From positions 248,001-312,000 of the forward strand of contig BDDD01001600.1 in the NCBI GenBank assembly GCA_001972305.1: 64,000 nucleotides of DNA, read 5' to 3'. Positions 13,964-25,087 of the stretch are shown here, piece after piece. Every line of letters starts with the position of its first letter. Within the stretch, counting starts at the first letter, position 1. The notes beneath the pieces were generated by a model. The model was not told where the DNA came from, did not search any database, and saw only the letters and a program-made list of their open reading frames with translations. The translations under genes and the position numbers were made by a program. This DNA comes from Cephalotus follicularis. Lineage: Eukaryota > Streptophyta > Magnoliopsida > Oxalidales > Cephalotaceae.

Positions 13964-14760
13964 GCTGCACTTGTTAAGTGCATGAGCCAACTTACTTCAC
14001 ACTAAAAACGATGTCGTTTTGTAATTAAAAAAACAACCCATAAAACTCAGTAAGCTTCAGACCTCCATAACCACCATCATCAAACACCACCCACAACGGC
14101 CACACAAATAATCCAACAGAACACAAAAGAAACCACAATCCAAGTCCACACAGAGCAATCACAACACACAATCAAACCCAAATTTACAAAAAATAAAACG
14201 ACAAATCGAATTCACAGGCCAAATATAAAAAAATAATAAATAATAAAACAATACCCAGCAATCACAAATCGAAATGAAAGCTCAAACCGCACCTCTATCA
14301 TACCCAAATCAGCGGCATCAAACAAAACGAAACCACAAACCCTTACCTCTAAGACACCGCCATTGCTGACTTCAAGCTGATGCCCAAGACCCACCGTCAA
14401 ACACCACAGTAACCTCCACCAAGTCGGTCAGCACCCACAACCAAAATCAACCCATGAACCCACTGCCCCTGAATCTTCAAAAGCTAGCCACTGATTAGTG
14501 CTTAATCTCAATTTGATTTCCTTTTTAGAGCGTACATCGGGGCTAGAAGTATAGGGAAGATGAGAAGAGAGATGACCGGAAGGAGAGAGATAGACAACGA
14601 GAGATGAGAAGGAGCGACGAGCGTGAGAGTGCACAGGGAAGGAGAAAGCGTAGGAATGAGGAGAATGTAGAAAGGCCAGAACCAATTTGTTTTTTTAATT
14701 GCAAAAACGATATCGCTTTTAGTGTGAAATAAGTTAACTCATGCACTTGACAAGTGCAGC
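13964..14760. mobile_element. Non-autonomous DNA element with ~70-bp terminal inverted repeats
   Basis: The left end (13964-14036) reads GCTGCACTTGTTAAGTGCAT and on through ACTTCACACTAAAAACGATG. The right end (14686-14760) is its inverted match with few changes. Inside there is no transposase. The centre holds CCACCACCATCATC-like sequence and open frames without homology. The octamer AATAATAC occurs 13 bp outside the left end (13943-13950) and 16 bp outside the right end (14777-14784). It could be a target duplication if the termini are slightly longer and eroded. Long TIRs suggest a Mutator-like derivative. Confidence 0.7.
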
Positions 14761-15574
14761 CAATTTTTCTTAATAGAATAATACTACACTTGAATCTTAA
14801 AATGACAAACTGTTGTTAAGTTGAAATCGAAACTTATATACGAAGGTCCTCGCAATTTTTCAGGTTCATGGACGCTCGCATTAATATTAGGAAAATTACA
14901 AGTGAAGATACCATCATGACCTAGCCAGAACGCCTTCTTCCGTGTATTACTGATGCAATATAATGCACCTTTTAAGATAAATATATCCACCTTAATTGGA
15001 ACATAAAATCAAATTATGATATATTCAAAATTTCACATTTTTAGCTGACCAGATTTGACTCTTATTCTTCGACTAACATGTTCTTTAACAATGCCAACAA
15101 GCAAACAAACAAAACCTCAAAGAAGTCGGTGCAATCATAATGATTTATCATCACTTCATCTACTCATTTTGCTATTTCCTCCTGCTTTGATAAAGTGTGG
15201 GCAATTTAAGGCACCATGCAACGTCAAGTGCTGCAAAGATATGCTGTAACCACAGACAGACTAGCGGTATGACACGCATAGAACATTACAAAATCAATGT
15301 CGTGCAATCAGAATGTTTTCTGGCACCTAAAATGGAGTTCTGCCACCCTCAGTCCTTCGTTGAAATCGTCTCGGTTCCAGTTTTCAGCAAGTATAAGTTC
15401 CTGAAGGTGCTCAACTAGTTTGTGAAATGAAATGCAGCACTGGATTATTTTTCAGCAGAAAGTTCTGCACATTAGAATTTCTCATCGGAAAGTTAGGCCG
15501 AATTTGTCTTACGCTTCAGATTTTGTAAGGGTAAGAATGACAACACAATTATTTGGAATCAAATCTGTGAGCTT
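14761..15574. other. Region downstream of the DRB gene
   Basis: The last ~250 bases (about 15320-15574) probably include the 3' UTR of the minus-strand DRB gene. No coding potential or clear repeat was recognised in the rest. Confidence 0.4.
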
Positions 15575-18500
15575 TCAAATTGATTTCTGATTCGATTGAG
15601 GACTGATCTTCACAGCCACCCATTTGTCATTGCTATAGGGCAACACATTGCTGTTCGCAGGAAAAGTCATGTTAGCCACAGAAGGGTAAACAATTATCCG
15701 GGTTCTGTCCGAGGGAATTATTTCAGGTGGTGATGCAAATACCGACTCTGCAAAGGAGAAGAGGTCAGATGAAGATGAACATTTCCTGAAATTATTCAGA
15801 TGATAATGTCTGAGAAACTAGTATGCCATTAATGTATTCTACAAGTCACTACTGAAGAACATGCAAAACTCCAAACCATGAACAATTTTCCTACTAAGAT
15901 AACAAAGTAAAACTCCAGTTAAACGAACAGTATGTATTACAGGATTCTGATTTTCTTACTAGAGATGAGTAATCCTTTCATACCAAGTTGCCAACCATAA
16001 GAAGTTTTAACAACTTCTTCAAAATTTGTCCAATGAGGCATCCAATTATCGTGTATGTAATGTTTATAAGGCAACACACATATCAGCTAAGTCAAACTTT
16101 TGTAAGGGAACAGAATCAGTAATTTCTTCAGAGACACAGAAATTAAAGTGAAAATATTTATCATATAAGTGAATACCCTTAGAAATCAATATCAGCATGA
16201 ATTAAAAAAATTTCTATTAAAACATATACTTTTTAGACTCCGTTCTTTAGAACTCATTTAAGAATAGTGAAATTATTTTAAGCAACTTTTTTAAAACAGA
16301 CTGCATGTAATTAGTCACTAATTCACAGTACATAAAAACAATTGGAATCAGAAAATCATTTAGTTTGAGTGAGTTGACAGGTTGGGTCAATGATTACTAT
16401 ATCTAACTGCATTGCCCAATGGTATCCATCATGTTATTCTTGGTCAGCAATCATTATTATTCAATTTACACTAGTACCAGAGCTAGCTACCGTATAAACA
16501 TTTGTGCACAGTTTCAAGGGTAATCAATACAAATCATATGCAGAAATTCTCCAACATAAATAGTAAGGGGTTGAGGGATGAGATATGAGCATACAAAGAA
16601 GGTGAAAGACTTCCAGGGGTGGAAAACTTCCACCCCTTCCACCCCCTGGAAGTCTTTCAATTTATGCATATTGCTCACACAGTCCCAAATAGTTATATGA
16701 ATATAAAATACTTGAGCTTCAAGAAGATTAACCTCTATTCTCAGCCTGTTCCTCAGGTATCCTGCTTGAAGCAAAACTATCAGGCGCTATGGCTCCGAAG
16801 CTCGGTTGCGGGAAACCACTGATATCTGTATGCAAGCCAGAAGATGAAGACTCACAAGCTCCTTGTCCTTGGCAGGAAGAAGAAAGAATTGTAGGGATCT
16901 GGCTCAACTTAGCTGAAGACAAAAGCATAATTATTAATTTATTAAGGGAGATATAGAATTCATTATTGAGCAAAGCACAACAATGCAATCTATCCTAGTG
17001 CATGACTTTTGCTTCTCAATTTTTATAATTTGGTATTTTCTGTGCATTGCTTTCAAGCTCATATCAGATCTTATGTTGGTGCTGCAACAACTAAAAAAGA
17101 ACAGAAAAGAAAAAAAGAAGGTTGTATAGATACTGTTACTGACGGTATATTTTGTTCTTTTTTTCCTCTCTGGTTCCTCTTTTAAATTCTGTCATACTTT
17201 ATTATTTTTTCATGCTAACCACAAATAGACCTACAATTTATAGTAATCAGTTAACAAATTCAATTTTGTATTATAATTCTTGCAATTATCTTTGGAGTTA
17301 GGACACACTTTCTCAACCTAAATTTTTTCTTTACATATTATCCATTCGTGTCTCATGGTATACTGATTCTACACCAACTTATCTTTCGTTTGTAAAATCA
17401 ATCAATCTCATTAACAGGATTACTATTCTCTTTCAGGGATTGTATATGTTTGTGTCTCTAGGCTACTTCAGCTAATTATACAAGTTAGCACCCTTTATTT
17501 CACCTCTGAAGAAAGCTTTATCTGACTATTTAAAGTAGCTGCAGGTACCCACACTTGCCATTCAGCAACATCAAGGTCATATATCCTAGTGGCAAGGTCC
17601 TCCAGAGTGTTTCATTTGGTCCTGGCTTCGAGTTGGGGATGACATGTAACAACCAAAAGTCTTGACCACTACTTGCCTTGTTGGTGTTGGGTTAAGGCTA
17701 TATCTACATCTCTCAGCACTAGGTGCTTCTAAGATAATTCCTAGGAAGGGGTTCCATCCCAGGTCACACCCATCTACCCTTATTGCTTAGCCAAAAAACA
17801 AAATTCATATTTTCTCGCAAAATATCACAAACTCACACCATCCTGGCCTTTATTTTGTTCAATCGTATTCCAAATTGCTATTATTGTTAACAAGTAGAAC
17901 ATCAGAGACGGTCATATATGGCATCCCCAACATGTTTCCACACTGCAAATTCCAGAAATTATTTTTTGACAAGGGAGGCTCCCAAACTATCCTTGTCTTA
18001 ACATGTCTAGACCCTCTTGATCATCACTCTTCATTCAGGGAGCTCCACGCTCGTTCTTCTCCTCTAAAATGTTAGTATCTTATTGCAAAATGCCACAAGC
18101 TTAATAAAATAGCAAAGAAAAAAAATCATGAAAAAGGAATTTACTCATTTTTTTGTAAATTTCCTATTTCCTAAAAGTCAAATAAAATGATATTCAATGT
18201 TATCAGAAATGTTTTCATACTCTCTGTCAGCTTCACATAAGCAGCCTTTGCCGCACTCATTTCTGCCTGCTTCTTGGTTTTCGCTTCCTGCCCAGTGAAA
18301 ACCTGTCCTCCTACTTCCACAGTTGAAACAAAAGATGGTCTATGAGCTTCACCAGATTTTTCTGTGCTGTATGTGGGCAAAAGATAGCCTTCTTTTTGAG
18401 CCAATTCTTGTAAAAGATTCTTGTAGAAAATAGGATCATCCTGATAAAATGATAGTAAATTAAGAACCAGATACACATGCACAAACTGGAGATGCACACC

Positions 18501-20656
18501 ATATAAACACATTAAAATTCACCAAAAAGAGACAAAAAAAAAGATAGGGTAAGAACACTAGCCTCTTGAACACCATCTTGTAGCAATGACACCAGAGCAA
18601 TTCTTGCAACCGCATGTTCAGCTTCCTTTATTGTAGAGAAAAATTCTGGATTTTCAAAGGTTTTTCCATCAACTGTGACCTTACATTTAAAGCGACTAGC
18701 ATGAGGAGGTCCATCACGCTCACAAGTATACAGAGGTAGAGTAAGATTTCTCTTTTGAGCATAATTTTGCAGTTGATTCTTGTACAAATGTTGTACATCT
18801 ATAAGCCAAGAAAGATAAAAAGTCATTAAGACACATAACATGGAGTCAGATTCCAAATTGCACAAGAGCAAGCATAGGTAATAAAAAGGTAGTACAGACA
18901 GTAAGGATTTTCAGCATTATCAACCTCCTTCATTACAAGTCCTTCAAATCTTTTATTCACTGAAAACTCTGATATTCAGTATCACAATCAGTGCAGCCAA
19001 GTGAGCATTTAAGATGGATAATTGAAGGCCCTGTTCCACTTATTATTTTATAAAGTTCAATAATAAAATATATGCTCATTGAATCCACATGAACATTGCC
19101 AAGGTACCTGGCACATATGGGAATTTTACATATCCAAAAACAGGATCTTAACATCCTTCTCAAGTTTTTTGGTATTTGAAATCTGTTTACATCAGACAGT
19201 GGATTTGTATACAAATGCTATGAGGGTTAAAATAAAATAAATTGCATAAGTATCCAAACAAAGACAACAATCATCTTCTTTTAACCAACTTGAACTTTCC
19301 CGAAGAACTATAATAATGCACATCTAGTCACATTGCATTTTGATTATTGCAGTTTGGGAAATTGGTCATATTAAATAGAGTTAACAAGAGACTGAAAATA
19401 TAGCTACTCAACATGTCAGACCATTTAGTGCATCTTTTTGCTTAACAAATAAATACAAAGATTTTTAAGATGACTATAACTGCGACCTTTCCAAAATCAG
19501 AGACCTTTGATTTTTCATCTATTTGCGCCACAATAAACACCAGTTAGTTTTGCTCATTGATTTGCAAAAAAAAAAAAAAAATACTAAGAGCCATATCAGA
19601 TTGACTCTAAATACAAGAATTGTGCATGACTGCATCTTTGTATTTTAAATCAAACGAAGCAAAATATCAGACTGCAAAAGATAAACAAAAGGCAAGAGCT
19701 CTTGGCACTATCCAAATGCCTGTCACACCCTGCTTCGAAACTCCTAAAAACGATACAACAGAATCACCTTTCTTTCTATAATATACATACGTAAGAACTT
19801 TCACTTGCTTATGTCTCCACTCACTCGTAAAAAATCCTTAATGGGACAAGATCTCTTCTCTCTTGTGTTCTTTAGTCTCCTCTTCCCTTTAGTTGTTCCC
19901 TAATGCACATCAAGGATTATTTACATCTTCTCCAGGTGGCCACTGCCATGCCATAAGTTTTTGCATTTGGCCCAAGCAAATCATAAACTCCTTTCCACGA
20001 GGACCACATAAGATTTATCATATTGAGCTGGCAATATGGATTATAATAATAGTCTAAAATAAGCTTTTGATAACAAAAGGGACCATATAATAATACTTGC
20101 TTTATTTTTCTCAACGCCTTCACATATAATAAAAGAACTACAGCACAGTGGATATACAGGCAATTCTGGTAATTCTATCACGTATTACTGCATGGTGGGC
20201 AATTTTGACTCTATGGTACACAAACTGGAGACACATCACTCTAGCAACACTACTATCTCTAATATGCTATTTTCAAGGAAGGTCTACTCAAAATTCATGA
20301 TTTCCTTTGTTACGAATATAGTGTGCGAAAACTTATGAGCTACAAGTTTCAAGATGCAATTTTTTTAGGCAAACACCAATTTCCAAGGTAGTAATTAACT
20401 TTACTAGCCAACATCCCGATTCACTGAACTCCCTGCCCCAGATCACGATATCCGCTCTTCGAACAAAAGTCCAATCACCAAGAGCAACAAGAGAAAATCT
20501 CAGGTAATTAAAAACTTGTAAACGAATGATATTATTAATCACAGCTACAGTGAAACCCAAAGCAAAAAAAAAGTTTCTAAATCAAATTCAGGGTCACTAA
20601 AACATTTCTTTAACCACTCGGTGAATTCACAAAAGCATATGCTCCAAACACACACA

Positions 20657-20705
<49 letters not shown>

Positions 20706-22545
20706 GCAGAGTATGGTAAATGGAAAGAATTCATTCTGTTACATAGAGTAACATTAATTTCGTTTAATCACTGTGATAAATGGAAAGATTGCAGTCTGTC
20801 TTAACATGTTAATTAGTGACTTTGTCCTATCACTTTTAAAAGTAAAGACAGGAGTGTTGAGCTTTTTTCAGATGGAAAATTGGGATTCATATCGACTCCA
20901 GTGAGGGGATTTATCCCACTTCCCACTTCTTAAGCCTATGATAGTGAACTTCAAAGGATTGAGAAAAAAAAACTTCAATCCTTTGAAGTCCGCACTGGGC
21001 CAATGCCCAGTGACCCCCTCACTAGAGACAATCTGAATTCGGAAAATTGTGCCTACCACCAAAAGAACATAAGTAAAAACTTTTCTGACCTCTAAGTCTG
21101 TCTTCTTGGAGAACACAGGCAGTTACATTCAAATATGGAATTGGATTCGTTTCTGGTCTTAGTTGCACTGGTCCTCTGTTTAACAGATTACAACCTGAAT
21201 CATTGGCGCTCGATGAACCTGGAGGAAAAACAAAGTAAGCTATTTTTAACAATACATGGAAAATAAGAAACCCATCGTGTTGTTCCTTTTTCACTCTCGA
21301 TCTGATGATCTAGAGTATACAGGAAATATTATAGTGCTTCTATAAAAGCATCAGAACATTACAAGCGCAATATATGACTCCAAAGACAAATTACCATATT
21401 GGCAATAACAGTTTACGGTAAAAATTGAAGGACATAGCAATCAATGAGATAAGCATATCTGGAAGACAACTCATACAACAAATGAATGGCAATCAGTCAA
21501 CATAAACATGAAATGTTTGTACTTTTACATGGAATCAAAATAACATAAATGTAAACAACTTTTAACAAAAAAAAACAATAATAATATTAATAACAGGGGT
21601 TGAGGGATGTGAACAGTTGCTCGCTTCCTTATATGAGCAATACAAAGAATGTGAAAGACTTCCAGGGTCGAAGCCTAACTTCCATCCCTGGAAGTCTTTC
21701 ACTTTATCTTGCATCCATTTTTCCGTTAATAATAACGTAAACTACAACAACCAGGAATTCTTCTAACAAAATTTCACATCAACCAAAACATAACAAATAG
21801 AGAGAAAGACAAGGCATTTGTTTTTGTTTTCTTTCAATATCACACTGTTTCTCACCAACCAAACAGATAATCAAGCACAATAATCAAAACAATCAAATGC
21901 AACTGCAATTGTTAAACAAACAATAAAAAAAAAACCAAATTGAAATATTCATTTCTTTATCTTCCAGTAGTTTCCCGGCAACCAAACATAATAACAACAA
22001 TACACATATAGGGAGACATAAGGTTCAAATATTTCTCTTTTAATTTCTTCCATTTCAATTTTTTTTTTAATTTAAAAAAGCACATACAATAATGAATAAT
22101 TTTCTTTCCTTATATTTTTCCCGCGGTTTCTGAGCAACTAAACAGCGTAATAATAAACAAATAAATAACACTATTCAAAATAAATAAATAAACAAACAAA
22201 GCCGTTACAATTGCAAAAAAAAACAAAGACAACAACAAATAATTCTAAATATTTATAATCAAAATTTCAAAAGAATCGATGTTGTTGTTGTTGTTGTTGT
22301 ATACCAAGAGATGCGGGGGGTTGGAGAGAGGAAGAGAAATGAAGGAAGGCGAGCTTAGCGGCCTCGTTTTGGGCGCCCTTGGAGGATCTAAAGGGAGATG
22401 GAGTTTTGAAAGAGAAGCCGTTAACAGCGACGGTGGCCTCGAAGGTAGGGCAGTGATCAAGGCCTTGTTTGTCTGTGCTATATTCCGGTAATCTCCATCC
22501 TCTCTGTTGGCATAGCTCTTGTAGTTTCGATTTGTACATTTTCAT
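15575..22545 (-). CDS. Double-stranded RNA-binding protein with three dsRBDs, DRB family, 6 exons, 392 aa
   Basis: Exons in transcript order: 22305-22545, 21090-21218, 18563-18798, 18221-18440, 16733-16912, 15575-15747. The sum is 393 codons with consistent phases. dsRBD1 (about residues 3-75) has MYKSKLQELCQQRGW and GAQNEAAKLAFLHF. dsRBD2 has LYKNQLQNYAQKRN, FKCKVTVDGKTF and EAEHAVARIALVSLL. dsRBD3 has FYKNLLQELAQKEGYLLPTY and KKQAEMSAAKAAYVKLTE. A Ser/Gly/Pro-rich linker and a short tail ending WVAVKISPQSNQKSI follow. Plant DRB proteins partner Dicer-like enzymes in miRNA/siRNA processing. Annotated relatives are called DRB1-like or DRB4-like, and I cannot choose between them. The third exon's donor reads GAG|GCTAGT, a GC-AG intron. 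The ATG at 22545 gives MKMYKSK; the second ATG (22539) is equally usable. Introns 1, 2 and 5 contain foldbacks (separate entries). Confidence 0.9.
16603..16659 (-). ncRNA. Intronic foldback 1 (DRB intron 5)
   Basis: Arms 16603-16624 (TGAAAGACTTCCAGGGGTGG) and 16637-16659 pair almost perfectly around a 12-base loop. Weaker pairing extends outward to about 16570 and 16675 (GAGCAT against ATGCATATTGCTC). An alternative shorter perfect inverted repeat (GGGGTGGAA/TTCCACCCC) overlaps it. The shape and size resemble a plant miRNA precursor, but a young MITE relic is equally possible. Whether it is an RNA gene is unproven. Confidence 0.35.
17545..17790. repeat. Possible SINE-like insert in DRB intron 4
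   Basis: CCTAGTGGCAAGGTCC followed about 40 bases later by GGCTTCGAGTTGGGGA resembles the A and B boxes of a tRNA-derived SINE. No target duplication or poly(A)/poly(T) tail was fixed, so this is weak. Confidence 0.3.
20661..20703. repeat. (GA)n microsatellite in DRB intron 2
   Basis: Uninterrupted GA repeat of about 21 units, directly after a short CA run. Confidence 0.95.
20883..21040 (-). ncRNA. Intronic foldback 3 (DRB intron 2), ~158 nt stem-loop
   Basis: The inner stem ACTTCAAAGGATTGA (20948-20962) pairs with 20974-20989 over an A-rich loop. The outer stem GGATTCATATCGACTCCAGT, then GAGGGG (20883-20908), pairs with the complement of 21013-21040 with few mismatches. Between them is a partly paired middle. 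The total length and spaced double stem are typical of plant miRNA precursors or short MITEs. Confidence 0.35.
21651..21702 (-). ncRNA. Intronic foldback 2 (DRB intron 1), related to foldback 1
   Basis: Arms 21651-21673 and 21679-21702 (GTGAAAGACTTCCAGGG against CCCTGGAAGTCTTTCAC) form a ~23-bp stem with one bulge/mismatch and a 5-base loop. About 50 bases 5' is the string GGGGTTGAGGGATG, which also stands before foldback 1 at 16567. The two foldbacks are therefore copies of one unit. Confidence 0.4.
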
Positions 22546-22906
22546 TAGATTTAGATTTTGTTTGTGGATCTTTCTTGGATTCTATACACAGTATATGTGA
22601 CCTCTCATTTATTTCATCATTCACTACTCCCCTTTTACTCATTTATATACACTTAATATTACAACATCCGTCAAATATTTCCACTACATTTCACTCATTT
22701 ATCGGATATATATATATATATATATGTCATTATATAAATTTAATGCTAAACTCACATAATCTTAAAAAATTTATATGTTGAAATAGTAATTAAATTTTTT
22801 TAATAAATTTAAAATTGTTATAAATGATATAGAAGATATTTTTCCATTTTTGATACATCATTGATTTTTTATTTTATTTTTTTTAACCAGTTCACTGATG
22901 ATTATA
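22546..22906. promoter_or_regulatory. Upstream region of the DRB gene
   Basis: AT-rich sequence with a (TA)n tract at about 22708-22727 separates the DRB start from the Tat element. No firm TATA box or leader intron was assigned. Confidence 0.3.
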
Positions 22907-22911
22907 GATAA

Positions 22912-23354
22912 TGTTGATGTAGAAATCAACATCACAGCAATCCTCCACGTGTGGAGGTTTGATTTATTCGAAGATTGTACTGGATCTTGGTTCTCTGGTC
23001 TTTCCTGCATACAAAAAAGGTGAAGGTCCATAAGACTTTCTTTCCGGAGACACTCCGATGCTTAAGTCAGTAACTGGCAGAGAAGATAATGAGTGTTTAT
23101 GGTGAATTGGCCAATCCCGCAAAGTCTTTCTTGGGGTATTTATACTTGTTCCTGCGATAACTATCTCTCTCAACTGCTAACGTCCCGGAGCTAATTAAGA
23201 GTCCCTAGGATATGGACGGAATTCTTGGCCTTATCCTTATCTTGGAATGGAGAGATTATTTCTTCCACAATTCTGGTCGGTTTCATTGTGGGAACTCTTT
23301 GTTCCATGTGATACGTGTCAGTGCCTCATTTTATATAGAAATTTTTTCGTATCA
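22912..23354 (-). repeat. 3' LTR of the Tat element
   Basis: It ends (minus strand) CTACATCAACA at the outer edge and begins TGATACGAAAA at the inner edge. It matches the right LTR over its length (for example the shared string CTGCTAACGTCCCGGAG). Confidence 0.85.
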
Positions 23355-23463
23355 GTGGACCCCCTGCCTCTTCTTCTCTAGACTTTGCAGAGGAGGAGGT
23401 GTATTTATGAGGTGATCTTGCTTAAGCAGGTCTTGACTGCTTGATTGGGCCTGTTTTGGCTTA

Positions 23464-23856
23464 TGGACTGTGGAAGATTTCAAGGCTTTAGCCGAGTTTC
23501 AGGGAACAATAGATGAAGTCGTAGACCAATATAAAGCTTCTCCAGCTTTTGGAGAGGAAGTCTTTGTGGAGTATGCGCCATATTTTCGTCGAGGCTTCTA
23601 TATTTGCCGTGACTGAGTGGCTGTTCTTCATTCTGAGATTCTTCTAACTACTATCATATATTGCGAGTCAGACTTTCTTCCTAAAGGGATAGAAGTTGAG
23701 GAGGAGAAACTTCGCCTTACTCTGCAGGAGAAACAGTCACAAAGGGCAGAGCTTCCAAATTTGACTGTTCTGTCCTCTGTTGATGATGCCGAAGAGCTTC
23801 CTTCCTCTGAGCCTGCTTCCGAGATCGTTGCTGCTCCTCAGCCCGAAGATGTTTAG
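23464..23856 (+). pseudogene. Antisense ORF remnant near the 3' LTR (Tat-type aORF)
   Basis: In one plus-strand frame: EFQGTIDEVVDQYKASPAFG, VEYAPYFRRGFYICRD, a TGA, then VAVLHSEILLTTIIY and FLPKGIEVEEEKLRL, ending ASEIVAAPQPEDV. The pattern of a 'YKxSpxF' segment, then a GF-x-C segment and an acidic tail resembles the antisense ORF products I know from Tat elements. The N-terminal part is missing and one in-frame stop is present. The function of these ORFs is not established. Confidence 0.5.
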
Positions 23857-23989
23857 GACCCTGCTACAGAGCCTTAGCTTCTGTCTTTATATTTGTACGG
23901 TACCTTTGGATTTTTGTAATTGTTACTCTGGCAATGCAATAAAACTTTGTTTTTTGCTTCATTTAGTCTTGTGTTTTCAAACTTTGTCG

Positions 23990-24530
23990 ATTTGAGCTTT
24001 TCAATTCCCTTAGGAAAATTTGTATGAGAACACCCAACATCTTCCGTACTGGCCTGATATTTTTCAGACTAGGTCGTCTGAGCTTTTTATCCCCCGTGAG
24101 GGCATTTGTATCAAAGCGCTCAGTCCAACAAACTTGATCTTTGCGAGTTCTTATGTGTTCGCAAATCAATCTACGATTTAGGTCTGGTCTGACAAGTTTT
24201 TATAGGTTTGCAGACTAGGATTTTGTACTGATTTGATATTTTTTAAACCAAGTTATCTGAGCTTTTTAGCCCCCTTGGGGACACTTGTATCAAAGCGCTT
24301 AGTCTAACAAACTTGATATTTGCAAATTCTTATGTGTTCACAGATCAAGCTATGATTTAGGTCTGGTCTGACAAGTTCTTATGTGTTTGCAGATCAGGAT
24401 TTCGTACTGGTATTATATTTTTCAGACGAAGTCAACTGAGCTTTTTAGCCCCCCATTGGGGCACTTGTATTAAAGCGCTCAGCCAACACTTGATCTTTCG
24501 AGTTCTTATGTATTCGCAGATCAAGCTACG
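23990..24530. repeat. ~179-bp tandem array in the Tat element
   Basis: CTGAGCTTTTTAG(C/T)CCCC marks recur at about 24078, 24257 and 24436, giving a 179-bp period with about three units and a partial one at the start. Within each unit GATTTAGGTCTGGTCTGACA and ATCTTTGCGAGTTCTTATGT recur. Confidence 0.85.
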
Positions 24531-25080
24531 TTTTGATTGCTTCCTTGGGAGTCTTTGATAAGCTTATATTAAAGTTGTAGTCTGCTTGAGACTTGCTTTG
24601 ACTGCTCCTTTGGGAGTCTTTGATAAGCTTGTATTAAAGTTTCGAATGGGTCTGCGTCGTCTGCGTCAGACTTGGAGAGTTATGGTCATGTATTAAGGGC
24701 CTACTCTAATTGCTCCCTTAGGAGTCTTGTCTAATTGCTCCCTTGGAAGTCTTTTCTGATTTCTCCCTTAGGAGTCTTCTTTGATTGCTCCACTGAGAGT
24801 GTTCTCTGATTGCTCCCTTAGGAATTTTCTATGATTGCTCCCCTAGGAGTCTTCTCTGATTGCTTTCGTAGGGTCTTCTCTGATTGCTCCCGTGGGAGTC
24901 TTCTCTGGTTGCTTCCTTGGGAGTGTTCTCTGATTTCTCCCTTGGAAGTCTTCTCTGATTGCTCCCGTGGGAGTCTTCTCTGATTGCTCCCGCGGGAGTC
25001 TTTTCTGATTGCTTACTTGGGAGTCTTCTCTAATTGCTCTCGTGGGAGTCTTCTCTGATTGCTCCCTTGGGAGTATGCTT
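24530..25080. repeat. 25-bp tandem array in the Tat element
   Basis: More than fifteen degenerate copies of CTGATTGCTCCCTTGGGAGT followed by CTTCT. Each unit contains an internal palindrome (CTCCC...GGGAG). The small open frame over the array is an artefact. Confidence 0.85.
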
Positions 25081-25087
25081 GAGACTG

